From Bacteroidota bacterium (lineage in GTDB: Bacteria > Bacteroidota > Bacteroidia > NS11-12g > UBA9320): a DNA stretch of 64,000 bases. The notes under the pieces are model-generated. The model was given only the letters and a program-made list of their open reading frames with translations. It had not been told where the DNA came from and did no database searches. Below, piece by piece: positions 1 to 7,910 of this stretch (the stretch's first letter is position 1; the number at the start of each line of letters is the position of its first letter). Location of the stretch: NCBI GenBank assembly GCA_016124755.1, contig WGNA01000011.1, positions 1-64,000 on the forward strand, in the 5' to 3' direction. Both the position numbers and the translations under genes were made by a program.

Positions 1-69
1 AAGGTTCGCTTTTCGAATTTCACGCAAAAGCTACAGGTTAACATATGGAAATGCCAACTATTCAATGAC

Positions 70-423
70 AACTCCGCGTCTCCAGCCAAATCAATTAAGA
101 ATCCGTTTATTCATTTTTCCGGATGTCTCAATCTTCGAATGACTCTGCGTCTCTGCGTGAAACCAATGATCATGATCGTATGGGAGTAATTCGATTTTCG
201 ATTTTGGCTTTTCGATTTTTGATGACGCTCCACCGCTCGATGTTAAAAATAAATCCGCAAACAACTTAAGGAAAACTCCGGCCTCCAGCCAAATGTCTTA
301 AGAACCTATAGTTTGCTCTTCCGCGAAATTATTCAATAAGAAGATGGCTCTGCGTCTCTGCGTGAAATAAATGATCATGATCGTCTGGGTGTAATTCGAT
401 TTTCGATTTTGGCTTTTCGATTT
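70..423. repeat. Degenerate direct repeat, two copies of about 150 bp, in an intergenic region
   Basis: Two copies, about 70-219 and 274-423, are offset by about 205 bp. The best-conserved part begins CTCTGCGTCTCTGCGTGAAA (143 and 348), continues with ATGATCATGATCGT, and ends in an AT-rich stretch with three TTCGATTTT-like words. The first part (CTCCAGCCAAAT near 80 and 285) is also shared. No ORF of note lies in 1-506. The CTCTGCGT words resemble a dispersed intergenic repeat type, which is a recollection and not checked. Nothing else is seen in this gene-free stretch. Confidence 0.6.
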
Positions 424-506
424 AAATTCATTCTTAATTCTAACTTGCTACATTATTTCAGGAATACAAAACCCGGAAATACGTTACCCATTCAAATTAG
501 TAAAGA

Positions 507-1370
507 ATGAACAAAACCCTTTTTGTTGTTGGCTTAATTTCAATTTCTGTTTTTCATGCTTCCGCTCAGGAGAAGAGCTTCCCGATCCGAAATGTATATG
601 TTTCATCGGGCGGATCTTTCTTTCTGGGTTATAACTACACCCTCGACGATTACCGGAGCATCGTTCCGCAATCGTCTATTCTCAAACAAGATCTTTCAGA
701 GTTTCACATGGAAGATAACCTTCCCGGAGGCGCAGTAAACTTTTCGATTCTGGCCGGAATCCCGATCAAGTCCGGCAACCGACCTTCCCGCGAATTACGG
801 ATCGGTGTAAATCAGCAATACAGTTACTCGCAGGGATTACTCACCGTATCGGATAAATACCGATTAGATACTTTGCATTCTGATCGAACCAATTCAATGT
901 TTTACATAGATTCGGTTCACGGACAAAACATCGACTTCAATCATGCATCAGAAATTCTGCAACTCGACGTCTCTTATATTTTCAGAAGCAACGGAGTTAA
1001 ACGTTGGTCATGGTTTGCCGGTGGGGGACTGCGAGCAGGATCATCTCTGAGAAACCGATTATCGATTGATCGTTGGGAAAACGATCGGATCGATATTTCC
1101 GGAAATGATGTTTATGGTTCCAATATCTGGGTTTTTTTTAATTCAAAAGAGATTGCCTCGGAAACATATAATCTAAAAAACTTTTTTGCACTTACAGCGT
1201 ACATTCCTTTGGGTGTCGATTTTAGAATCGGCAACGGAGCCGGGCTTTTACATAATACCCACCTTTTTGTGGAAGGTCGTCCGGGACTTAATGTTCAATT
1301 GGGAACGGAAAATGGGTCACGTGCATTTACCAATGCGGGCGGACAGTTCGGGATAAGGATGTCGCTTTAG
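507..1370 (+). CDS. Outer-membrane beta-barrel-like exported protein (hypothetical)
   Basis: A 287-residue protein with a clear signal peptide: a short basic start (MNK), a hydrophobic core to about residue 18, and probable cleavage at HASA|Q, leaving an N-terminal Gln. The mature part is rich in alternating aromatic and polar residues and Gly (for example the region with WSWFAGGGLRAG near residue 170), and it ends in GGQFGIRMSL. This pattern and length suit an outer-membrane beta-barrel of about 8-12 strands. No specific family was recognised. It stands alone, downstream of the repeat region and convergent with the toxin-antitoxin pair. The function is unknown; placement in the outer membrane is an inference. 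Confidence 0.7.
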   Translation: MNKTLFVVGLISISVFHASAQEKSFPIRNVYVSSGGSFFLGYNYTLDDYRSIVPQSSILKQDLSEFHMEDNLPGGAVNFSILAGIPIKSGNRPSRELRIGVNQQYSYSQGLLTVSDKYRLDTLHSDRTNSMFYIDSVHGQNIDFNHASEILQLDVSYIFRSNGVKRWSWFAGGGLRAGSSLRNRLSIDRWENDRIDISGNDVYGSNIWVFFNSKEIASETYNLKNFFALTAYIPLGVDFRIGNGAGLLHNTHLFVEGRPGLNVQLGTENGSRAFTNAGGQFGIRMSL

Positions 1371-1518
1371 AATAGAAGGATCGGACAGGTATTAGCGTTT
1401 TGCGGGTTTCTGAACTATTTAATATAAAGCAACCGCGACCTCAGTATTAGCGGAAAGGCTCGAATTTTTATGTTCAGCCCGCATTACGCTTTTCAAAATT
1501 GTGCGTTTTGCATTTTTT

Positions 1519-1827
1519 TCAGTACACCATTTTCTTGTCGTTCAGTTCTACATTAAATTTTACCCTTGCCCCTAAAACCTCAAAAACTTTCATGATGGTT
1601 GAGAACCGTGCATCTGTTGTACTGTTTTCAATTTTAGAGATTTGTGCTTTTTTTACACCGACAAGTTTGCCAAGTTGTTCTTGTGTTAAATGACGTTCTT
1701 TCCTGGCTTGTTTTATGGCATATCCCAGCAGATCAAGTCGGAGTTCATTCTCAAACTCGTCACGCTTTTTAGTTCCTTTTTTGCCGATATGTTTATCGGT
1801 CATTTCTTCTAAGCTGTATGTTTTCAT
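1519..1827 (-). CDS. HigA-like XRE-family antitoxin
   Basis: A 102-residue protein with an XRE/Cro-type helix-turn-helix at about residues 45-75 (LTQEQLGKLVGVKKAQISKI). An N-terminal charged extension of about 35 residues precedes it and a short C-terminal tail follows. Its start codon overlaps the stop of the upstream toxin gene by 4 bp (1824-1827), so the order is toxin then antitoxin, as in HigBA-type and related Gp49-like systems. In this family the antitoxin blocks the toxin and represses the shared promoter; the inverted repeat at 2202-2229 is the likely operator. The pair is complete and open. Assignment to HigA rather than another XRE antitoxin is by organisation. Confidence 0.85.
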   Translation of the reverse strand: MKTYSLEEMTDKHIGKKGTKKRDEFENELRLDLLGYAIKQARKERHLTQEQLGKLVGVKKAQISKIENSTTDARFSTIMKVFEVLGARVKFNVELNDKKMVY

Positions 1828-2174
1828 TTTTTCCTGCCTTTTTCGTTAAAGTATTGTACCATGAGTCTTTCTGCTTTTTCTATTTCTCCTTTTGGAGTTT
1901 TTCCAGTTTTTTTTATCAGACCGTGTGTTGAAATCACTAAGGTATCTTGTTCATCTGTCTTGTCCCAAAAAGCAAATAACCGGTAATGTATTTTGCTATA
2001 CATTGTTCTAAATTCCCAAATTTCGTTCTGAAGTTTCTTGAAAAGTTCCTTGTCGTCTGTGATTCTTGCTTTCCATATATTATAATAGATTTTAACCCTT
2101 GCTTTTTCGTCGAGCGCGTCAAGGAATTGCTTCGCATCTTCCAAAAACTCAACTCGAAATTTGTATTCTTCCAT
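1824..2174 (-). CDS. HigB/Gp49-like toxin of the RelE/ParE superfamily
   Basis: A 116-residue basic protein. The N-terminal part (EFLEDAKQFLDALDEKARVKIYYNI) is the typical two-helix start of RelE/ParE-superfamily toxins. The central beta part has the hallmark string IWEFRTMYSKIHYRLFAFWD, followed by LVISTHGLIKKTGKTP and a C-terminal helix, which matches phage-derived Gp49-like (HigB) toxins. These usually cleave mRNA on the ribosome; the Arg, Tyr and Lys residues in the strands and in the KKTGKTP loop are candidate active-site residues. It is the first gene of the two-gene operon and is preceded by a TAnnTTTG promoter box and an inverted repeat. No frameshift or truncation is visible. Confidence 0.88.
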   Translation of the reverse strand: MEEYKFRVEFLEDAKQFLDALDEKARVKIYYNIWKARITDDKELFKKLQNEIWEFRTMYSKIHYRLFAFWDKTDEQDTLVISTHGLIKKTGKTPKGEIEKAERLMVQYFNEKGRKK

Positions 2175-2195
2175 GCCATTTGGTTCTTGTCTTTA

Positions 2196-2203
2196 CAAAA
2201 GTA
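2196..2203 (-). promoter_or_regulatory. Candidate -7 box for the toxin-antitoxin operon
   Basis: On the minus strand the sequence reads TACTTTTG, an exact match to the Bacteroidota -7 consensus TAnnTTTG, 21 bp upstream of the toxin ATG. No convincing -33 TTG is seen at the usual spacing. It overlaps the edge of the inverted repeat at 2202-2229, as expected for an autorepressed operon. Confidence 0.5.
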
Positions 2204-2229
2204 AATGTTTCTCATTCGGGAAACATTTA
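2202..2229. promoter_or_regulatory. Inverted repeat, probable antitoxin operator
   Basis: A perfect 10-bp inverted repeat, TAAATGTTTC and GAAACATTTA, is separated by 8 bp. It begins 28 bp upstream of the toxin start codon and overlaps the -7 box. Position, symmetry and the XRE-type antitoxin next to it suggest autoregulation; binding is inferred. Confidence 0.6.
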
Positions 2230-2258
2230 TTTCGGGAATATTTTTTCTAACGAACGAC

Positions 2259-4058
2259 TTAGCGAATAAGCCTTAAGTTGCCGGTATAGCTCCGTGATTC
2301 TCCATTAGAAAAAACAATTTCCAAGAGAACCACATACACACCTGCCGGACATTGAGCGTGTAAATAATTACCATCCCATTCCGGATTTATAGATTTTTCA
2401 TCCAGAATCTTTTCTCCCCACATGTTGTAAATACGCATGTGAATTTGTTTGATCTCATTACCGGTAATTCTAAAAACCGGATTGTGCTCGTCATCGTTCG
2501 GACTAAAAGCAGTCGGGACATAAAAATAGGAAAGTGTGTCGGGAGTTACCGGAATAATGGTGTCTTCCGCGCACTCAACTATTTGAACCGGAAGTGTAAT
2601 ACTATCGGTATAACAGGTGTCTGAAGGTCCGTTCTGCGTAACAAATAATTTTACGTAATACGTTCCGGTTTTATGAAATAAATGTTTTGGATTTAATTCT
2701 TCACTCGTGTTTGAATCTCCAGAAGTTAAATCATTAAAATTCCATTTCTGGTAATTAATATTTTCAGGCCAGACCGATGAAGAAGTGAAGGAAACCAGAT
2801 GGTTCAAACAACTGTCGTGAAAAGTGAAACCGGCTCCAAGACTATCGCAGTTTCTTCCGGTAAATGACTTGGTAAAATAACTCTGAATAAAGTTCGGCAT
2901 GCTGTAATTGGAAAAGGTAATTCCTTCACAGTTTTTTAGAATAATTGCCTTTTCCTTAAAATTACAACCGGCTCCTACCACATTCGGATTTTCAATTACA
3001 TCTACCCAGGTTTTATTGCTCGAAAGATAAATTTTACCATCCGGCCCTAAGGATATTCCAGCATTAAAAGGCGGATTGCTTAACTCGGTATATTCATGAA
3101 CCACAGTTCTTGAATCGAGGAAAGATTTTGAATCGACCACATTTGTGAGATCAAACTGATGAACGTACTTCCCGTGCCAGCCGCTTGTTAAATAAAGAAT
3201 TTTATTATTAGGAGAAAAGGAAGCACCGTAATATCCAACAGAATCTTTATCATCAATTTCAAAGTCAGAAGTCACTTTTCCAGTCGAAGCATCAAAACTG
3301 AACATTTCCGGTTTGCGCGGATAAATGTGGTGATCAGAATATGTGAGCATGATAAGTTTTTTCCCGTCCGGTGAAAATTTCAATTGCCCTCTGGCCATGC
3401 TTTCCGGATAAATCGATGGTTTGGTTTCATACATAATCTGTCCGGTGTGCGAAATAACCGGATTGGGATCCAATCCATTCTGGGTGACGAGATACGCGTA
3501 AAAAGCGTCGGTTCGGTATTGATGTGTTACAACCCAGATATCTTCACCGTTTGTATGAAATGTTGCGGTAAGTTTTTCGCAAACCGAATCGATGAGCAGT
3601 TGAGCTTTTGTGGTGACATCCCCCAAGCCTGCATCTTTTGTCATGTCCACAATGGAATACCGGAAACCATTTTTCAACCGGTTTTCTGCATTGTCGGTTG
3701 TGAAAACATAGAACAGAGAATTACTTTTTGGTACCGGAATAATAATCGCTCCCTGCGAACTTGAACCGGGTATCGGGAAACTTTTTTGTCCGAGCCCATA
3801 ACCGTTCGGCATGGTTTCGTGTTTCCGGTTCCACACCGAATCCCCGAATGTATAAAACAAAATATTTCCGGATGTGTCGCAAATGGTGGCAGAAGCTTCG
3901 ATGGTGCCAAAATATTTTGCAGCCCGAATTACTCTTGGAGGCGAGCAGTTAAAATCCAATCCTGCGGAGTTGCCAAAATACCAAACGGCTGCCTGCTTCT
4001 GGCATAAAGCATTTAAAGAAAATAAAAGAAAAAGCCCAGATGCAAATAAATGCTTCAT
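2259..4058 (-). CDS. Secreted protein with PKD-like domain and gliding-motility-type (T9SS type B) C-terminal domain
   Basis: A 599-residue exported protein. The signal peptide ends near NALC|QKQA. Residues of about 25-400 look like repeated beta-propeller blades (LKFSPDGKKLIMLTYSD, GASFSPNNKILYLTSG, GISLGPDGKIYLSSN). A PKD-like domain follows around 410-500 (F-H-D-S-C, WNFNDLTSGDSNTSEELNPKH, YYVKLFVTQNG). The last 85 residues are a gliding-motility-associated type B sorting domain: YVPTAFSPNDDEHNPVF, MRIYNMWGEKI, WDGNY and CPAGVYVVLLE. Such domains direct export through the type IX system in Bacteroidota. The substrate or role on the surface is unknown. It stands alone on the minus strand. 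Confidence 0.85.
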   Translation of the reverse strand: MKHLFASGLFLLFSLNALCQKQAAVWYFGNSAGLDFNCSPPRVIRAAKYFGTIEASATICDTSGNILFYTFGDSVWNRKHETMPNGYGLGQKSFPIPGSSSQGAIIIPVPKSNSLFYVFTTDNAENRLKNGFRYSIVDMTKDAGLGDVTTKAQLLIDSVCEKLTATFHTNGEDIWVVTHQYRTDAFYAYLVTQNGLDPNPVISHTGQIMYETKPSIYPESMARGQLKFSPDGKKLIMLTYSDHHIYPRKPEMFSFDASTGKVTSDFEIDDKDSVGYYGASFSPNNKILYLTSGWHGKYVHQFDLTNVVDSKSFLDSRTVVHEYTELSNPPFNAGISLGPDGKIYLSSNKTWVDVIENPNVVGAGCNFKEKAIILKNCEGITFSNYSMPNFIQSYFTKSFTGRNCDSLGAGFTFHDSCLNHLVSFTSSSVWPENINYQKWNFNDLTSGDSNTSEELNPKHLFHKTGTYYVKLFVTQNGPSDTCYTDSITLPVQIVECAEDTIIPVTPDTLSYFYVPTAFSPNDDEHNPVFRITGNEIKQIHMRIYNMWGEKILDEKSINPEWDGNYLHAQCPAGVYVVLLEIVFSNGESRSYTGNLRLIR

Positions 4059-4285
4059 CTGTATTTGGTTGAATAGTGGATAGTAAACAGCCGAAATTAC
4101 TTTTAACTTCCGGTAAGCATTGTTTGTATTAAGTCACATCAAAAGCAAAAGTTTTTAATTGAATCGTTACAATTGAAACTGCAACGGAAAGGGAATTGAC
4201 TCGTCAGTATTTTTTCAACCTCATTAGTCTTAGCCGAATAAAGGTTTTTTCAACTCTAAAAATTAAGAGGCTCAGATAATTCGGA

Positions 4286-4840
4286 TTATTGATTTATGTA
4301 ACGAATTATTCGCAACTGCCCCAGCGTAATCCAACCTTGTCCCACCGCATCGCCTTTTGTTTTAATATTGATTTCTCTGCCATTGGCCATCGACAAACTA
4401 AAAATCCATCCGTTATTTACATATAAATTATAACCAATTTCAATGGTGGGTTGCAACACTAAAATTTTGGTATTTCCATAATTCGGCTTTTGGGTTGAGT
4501 CTTTCCAGTCGATGCTCAGATTCCAAAGATCGGTGCGTAATCCGGCGAACCAGCCTTGTGTGCAGAGCGCTTTTTTGTAATAACGATAACCGATGCTGAG
4601 TCCCGGACCCCAGCCGCGTTCATCATCGTTTAATCCGCTAAAATCTTTTCGGCGTGCGATGTTGGCAGCAATTCGTGCATTAAAAGCCGAATGATTTTTA
4701 TTTATCCATTCCGATTGAATACCGATCATGTGTCCGGCCGGATAATAATTATATTCAATTCCGAACCTGGGATTTTGTGCTTTCAGATTGGAAATGCTCA
4801 ATACAATTAAAACAAAAAATAAAAAGGAGAATTTCTTCAT
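4286..4840 (-). CDS. Exported hypothetical protein, probably outer-membrane beta-barrel
   Basis: A 184-residue protein from the ATG at 4840; a second ATG two codons upstream (4846) is an alternative. The signal peptide MKKFSFLFFVLIVLSISNLK-A|Q again leaves an N-terminal Gln. The mature protein of about 163 residues has beta-barrel-like alternation (FGIEYNYYPAGHMIGIQSEW, GLSIGYRYYKKALCTQGWFAGL, LQPTIEIGYNLYV) and ends in GQLRIIRYINQ. The size suits an eight-strand barrel. It is divergent from cysS with about 110 bp between start codons. No family was recognised. Confidence 0.7.
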   Translation of the reverse strand: MKKFSFLFFVLIVLSISNLKAQNPRFGIEYNYYPAGHMIGIQSEWINKNHSAFNARIAANIARRKDFSGLNDDERGWGPGLSIGYRYYKKALCTQGWFAGLRTDLWNLSIDWKDSTQKPNYGNTKILVLQPTIEIGYNLYVNNGWIFSLSMANGREINIKTKGDAVGQGWITLGQLRIIRYINQ

Positions 4841-4938
4841 CAGCAATAGGAATTAGAAAACCATCGAAAGATAACGGATTCTGTCATTTTTACGATGGAA
4901 CATCTCACTGTACTCCGGTTCAATGTTGGTCATTCCTG

Positions 4939-4946
4939 TATTTTTG
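4939..4946 (+). promoter_or_regulatory. Candidate -7 box just upstream of cysS
   Basis: TATTTTTG matches the Bacteroidota TAnnTTTG box and ends 5 bp before the ATG chosen for cysS (4952). No clear -33 TTG lies at 19-21 bp. If used, the transcript would be leaderless or nearly so, and the longer reading frame from 4895 could not be translated from it. Confidence 0.35.
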
Positions 4947-4951
4947 CCGAC

Positions 4952-6409
4952 ATGAAAACTGCACTAAAGGTCTACAACACCCTCGCCCGAAAAACCGAGG
5001 AATTCCAACCGATCAACCCGCCATTTGTTGGGTTGTACGTGTGTGGACCTACCGTTTACAGCGAAGTGCATATCGGTAATGTGCGAACCTTTACCTCGTT
5101 CGATCTCATTTACCGTTACCTTCTTCATCTGGGTTATAAGGTGCGGTACGTCCGAAACATCACCGATGTGGGTCACCTTCTCGACGACAACGAAGAAGAT
5201 AAAATTTCCAAAAAAGCGCGACTCGAAAATATTGAACCGATGGAAGTGGTTCAACGCTACACCGTGGATTTTCATAAAACCATGATGCTTTTTAACACAC
5301 TTCCTCCGAGCATCGAGCCAACTGCAACGGCTCACCTTATCGAGCAGATCGAACTCATTCAAACCATTTTGGATAAAGGGCTTGCGTATGAATCGAACGG
5401 ATCGGTGTATTTCGATGTGCTGAAGTACAGCGCGGATCACAATTACGGAGAGTTGTCGGGACGAAACATCGACGAGCTTTTGGTGAACACACGCGATCTC
5501 GACGGACAAGACGACAAGAAACATCCTGCAGATTTTGCCATCTGGAAAAAAGCAGAACCGCAACACATTATGAAATGGAATGCGCCGTGGAGTCTCGGAT
5601 TTCCGGGGTGGCACCTCGAGTGTTCGGTGATGAGTACCAAATATCTCGGAACCACTTTCGACATTCACGGCGGCGGTATGGATTTAAAGTTTCCGCATCA
5701 CGAATGTGAAATTGCGCAAAACGAAGCAGGGTACGGATGCGCCCCTGCCAAGTACTGGCTTCATACGAATATGCTCACATTCAACGGCCGGAAAATGGCC
5801 AAGAGTGAAGGCACCGGAGTTACGCCGAAAGAAATGATTACCGGAAATCATCCGCTCTTAACACAAGCCTACAGTCCGATGACGATCCGGTTTTTTATGC
5901 TTCAGGCGCATTATCGCAGCACACTCGATTTTAATAATGAAGCATTGCAGGCTGCGGAAAAAGGTTTCAGAAGACTGATGACGGCGGTCAAGGATCTGGA
6001 TGGTTTGAAATCCGGAAACACTTCCTTTTTTACTGTTGAAGACTGGAAGGAAGAATTGTATGCGGCGATGAACGATGACTTCAATTCACCGATTGCCATT
6101 GCTCAGTTGTTTGAAGGAGTTCGCCTGATTAATTTAATGAAAGATCAGGGAGAAACGCTTACCGAAAGCGATTTGGCTGCATTTACCTCAGCTTTTAAAA
6201 CATTTATTACCGATGTGCTCGGGCTCACAACAGAGGAAGAAAACGATTCGGGAGAAGTGGACGGATTGATGGATTTTATTCTTCAATTGCGAAACGAAGC
6301 CAAAGCGCGAAAGGATTATGCAACTTCAGATGAGATCAGAGATAAACTCAATGAATTGGGTTTTGAAATAAAAGACGGAAAAGAAGGAACCACGTTTAGT
6401 CGGAAATAA
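4952..6409 (+). CDS. cysS: Cysteinyl-tRNA synthetase
   Basis: This class I aminoacyl-tRNA synthetase charges tRNA-Cys with cysteine in the cytoplasm. It shows [15 protein letters not shown] (the zinc-binding Cys and the HIGH-type signature in its HIGN form), [10 protein letters not shown] and [11 protein letters not shown] (further zinc ligands and substrate residues), and KMAKSEG (KMSKS loop). The C-terminal DALR-like region ends in [17 protein letters not shown], as is typical. From the ATG at 4952 it is 485 residues, normal for the family. The frame is open from 4895, but the extra 19 residues do not look like family sequence and a TAnnTTTG box falls inside them. The glutaminyl cyclase gene follows 3 bp after the stop codon. 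Confidence 0.97.
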   Translation: MKTALKVYNTLARKTEEFQPINPPFVGLYVCGPTVYSEVHIGNVRTFTSFDLIYRYLLHLGYKVRYVRNITDVGHLLDDNEEDKISKKARLENIEPMEVVQRYTVDFHKTMMLFNTLPPSIEPTATAHLIEQIELIQTILDKGLAYESNGSVYFDVLKYSADHNYGELSGRNIDELLVNTRDLDGQDDKKHPADFAIWKKAEPQHIMKWNAPWSLGFPGWHLECSVMSTKYLGTTFDIHGGGMDLKFPHHECEIAQNEAGYGCAPAKYWLHTNMLTFNGRKMAKSEGTGVTPKEMITGNHPLLTQAYSPMTIRFFMLQAHYRSTLDFNNEALQAAEKGFRRLMTAVKDLDGLKSGNTSFFTVEDWKEELYAAMNDDFNSPIAIAQLFEGVRLINLMKDQGETLTESDLAAFTSAFKTFITDVLGLTTEEENDSGEVDGLMDFILQLRNEAKARKDYATSDEIRDKLNELGFEIKDGKEGTTFSRK

Positions 6410-6412
6410 AAT

Positions 6413-7408
6413 ATGCGAAAAAGTCGGGTAATACTTATTTGTGCAGGTTTGGCAATAGCATCGTTTTCGGGATGTAAGCCAAATGAAAACGGAACCACCG
6501 GAGACGATCACGGAAAAGGAAAAGAACCGGAAAAGACGAATGAAACAGTCGTAGAATTCAATGAAGATTCGGCTTATTATTTTGTTGCGAAACAGGTGGA
6601 GTTTGGTCCGAGAGTTCCCGGAACTATTGCACACGCGAAGACCCGTGAATTTCTTTTAGAAAAGTTAAAAGGATATTGTGATACGGCATTTATTAATTCC
6701 GGTGACATCCGCATGCACAGCCAGAAGATAGCAATTATTAACAACATTATCGGTTCGTTTAATCCGGCTTCAAAAGACAGGATTGTTCTCGCGGCACACT
6801 GGGATACCCGTCCGCAGGCAGATGAAGATCCTGATCAGCCTACAACTCCGGCGGATGGCGCAAACGATGGTGCGAGTGGGGTTGGAATTCTTTTGGAAAT
6901 CGCCCGGCAGTTGCACGAAATGCATCCGGCGAGAGGCATCGATATTATCTTTTTTGATCAGGAAGATGCGGGAGATCGACATGGTGCTCCGGATTCCTGG
7001 TGTCTCGGTTCGCAGTTCTGGGGACGTTGGGTGAAGGAACATAATTACAAAGCGAATTGGGGAATTCTGCTCGACATGGTTGGAGCGAAGGGCGCGACAT
7101 TCGGATTGGAAGCGCACTCGGTGCGGTACAATCATAATCTCACGTTGGATGTGTGGAAGACCGGTCAGCGATTAGGTTATGGTTCTTTCTTTTTAAATAT
7201 AAACGGAGGAATGATTACCGACGATCACGTATATATGAACACATTGGCCGAAATTCCAAGTATCGATATTATTCACTACGACCTCACAACCGAAAACGGA
7301 TTTCCCGCACACTGGCATCGCCATACCGATAATATGGACGCAATTGACAAGTACACATTAAAGGCGGTTGGGCAAACGGTTTTGCATGTGGTTGCAAACC
7401 GGAAGTGA
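6413..7408 (+). CDS. Lipoprotein glutaminyl-peptide cyclotransferase (M28-fold glutaminyl cyclase)
   Basis: A 331-residue lipoprotein (lipobox FSGC, Cys21) with a zinc-dependent M28/glutaminyl-cyclase fold. Visible motifs are LAAHWDTRP (residues 127-133), GANDGASG with zinc ligand D152, FFDQEDAG with the E184/D185 pair (general acid and zinc ligand by analogy to animal-type glutaminyl cyclases), WCLGSQFWG, LLDMVGA with D221, and HRHTDN with H304. The FDQED and HTDN motifs together favour glutaminyl cyclase over aminopeptidase. In Bacteroidota this periplasmic enzyme converts N-terminal Gln of exported proteins to pyroglutamate. It starts 3 bp after cysS, so the two are probably co-transcribed. 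An aminopeptidase activity cannot be fully excluded. Confidence 0.85.
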   Translation: MRKSRVILICAGLAIASFSGCKPNENGTTGDDHGKGKEPEKTNETVVEFNEDSAYYFVAKQVEFGPRVPGTIAHAKTREFLLEKLKGYCDTAFINSGDIRMHSQKIAIINNIIGSFNPASKDRIVLAAHWDTRPQADEDPDQPTTPADGANDGASGVGILLEIARQLHEMHPARGIDIIFFDQEDAGDRHGAPDSWCLGSQFWGRWVKEHNYKANWGILLDMVGAKGATFGLEAHSVRYNHNLTLDVWKTGQRLGYGSFFLNINGGMITDDHVYMNTLAEIPSIDIIHYDLTTENGFPAHWHRHTDNMDAIDKYTLKAVGQTVLHVVANRK

Positions 7409-7490
7409 TTCAGACAGAAGAATTTTAAGCAATAATTTCTTAGTAAGCCGAATTGCATAACTTGCGGCACTTACCACAATAATCAACACA

Positions 7491-7910
7491 ATGAGAGACG
7501 CAATGTTAATCCTTCACTTCATCGGTTTGGCGATGGGTTTGGGTACCAGTATCGGCTTTTTGTTTTTGGGAATCGCGAGTTCTAAAATGGAAAAGGAAGA
7601 AGGCCGGAAATTTATGCTCAAGGCGATGGCGTTGAGCAAAATGGGGAATTTCGGTTTGGTGTTTCTGCTGCTGTCAGGCGGGTATCTGGCAACCCCACTC
7701 TGGAGCAATCTGGGTAATTATCCGACATTTATCGCGAAACTGATTTTGTTTGTTGTACTCGGAGGGTTGTTGGGAATACTCTCTTCCTTCGGCAAGAAAG
7801 CCGCAAAAGGTGAAGCTGAAAAGTACATGCCGAAGATTCAGATGCTCGGCAGATTTACGCTGCTCACTTCATTAACGATTGTGGTGCTGGCAGTACTCAG
7901 CTTTCACTGA
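7491..7910 (+). CDS. Four-helix inner-membrane protein (hypothetical)
   Basis: A 139-residue protein with four predicted membrane segments at about residues 5-27, 50-68, 80-100 and 115-137. Gly-rich helices (FIGLAMGLGTSIGFLFLGIA, FVVLGGLLGILSSFGKK) are joined by short charged loops (KMEKEEGRKFMLK, KKAAKGEAEKYMPK). The layout recalls small DUF2269/CopD-like membrane proteins, but no conserved metal- or heme-binding residues can be picked out beyond His9 and the terminal His. It lies 82 bp after the glutaminyl cyclase gene on the same strand. Its stop overlaps the convergent T9SS gene by 7 bp (7904-7910). Confidence 0.75.
   Translation: MRDAMLILHFIGLAMGLGTSIGFLFLGIASSKMEKEEGRKFMLKAMALSKMGNFGLVFLLLSGGYLATPLWSNLGNYPTFIAKLILFVVLGGLLGILSSFGKKAAKGEAEKYMPKIQMLGRFTLLTSLTIVVLAVLSFH

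Noticed and set aside
4964-5668. 234-residue minus-strand ORF
   Set aside because: Antisense to cysS, whose motifs are unmistakable.
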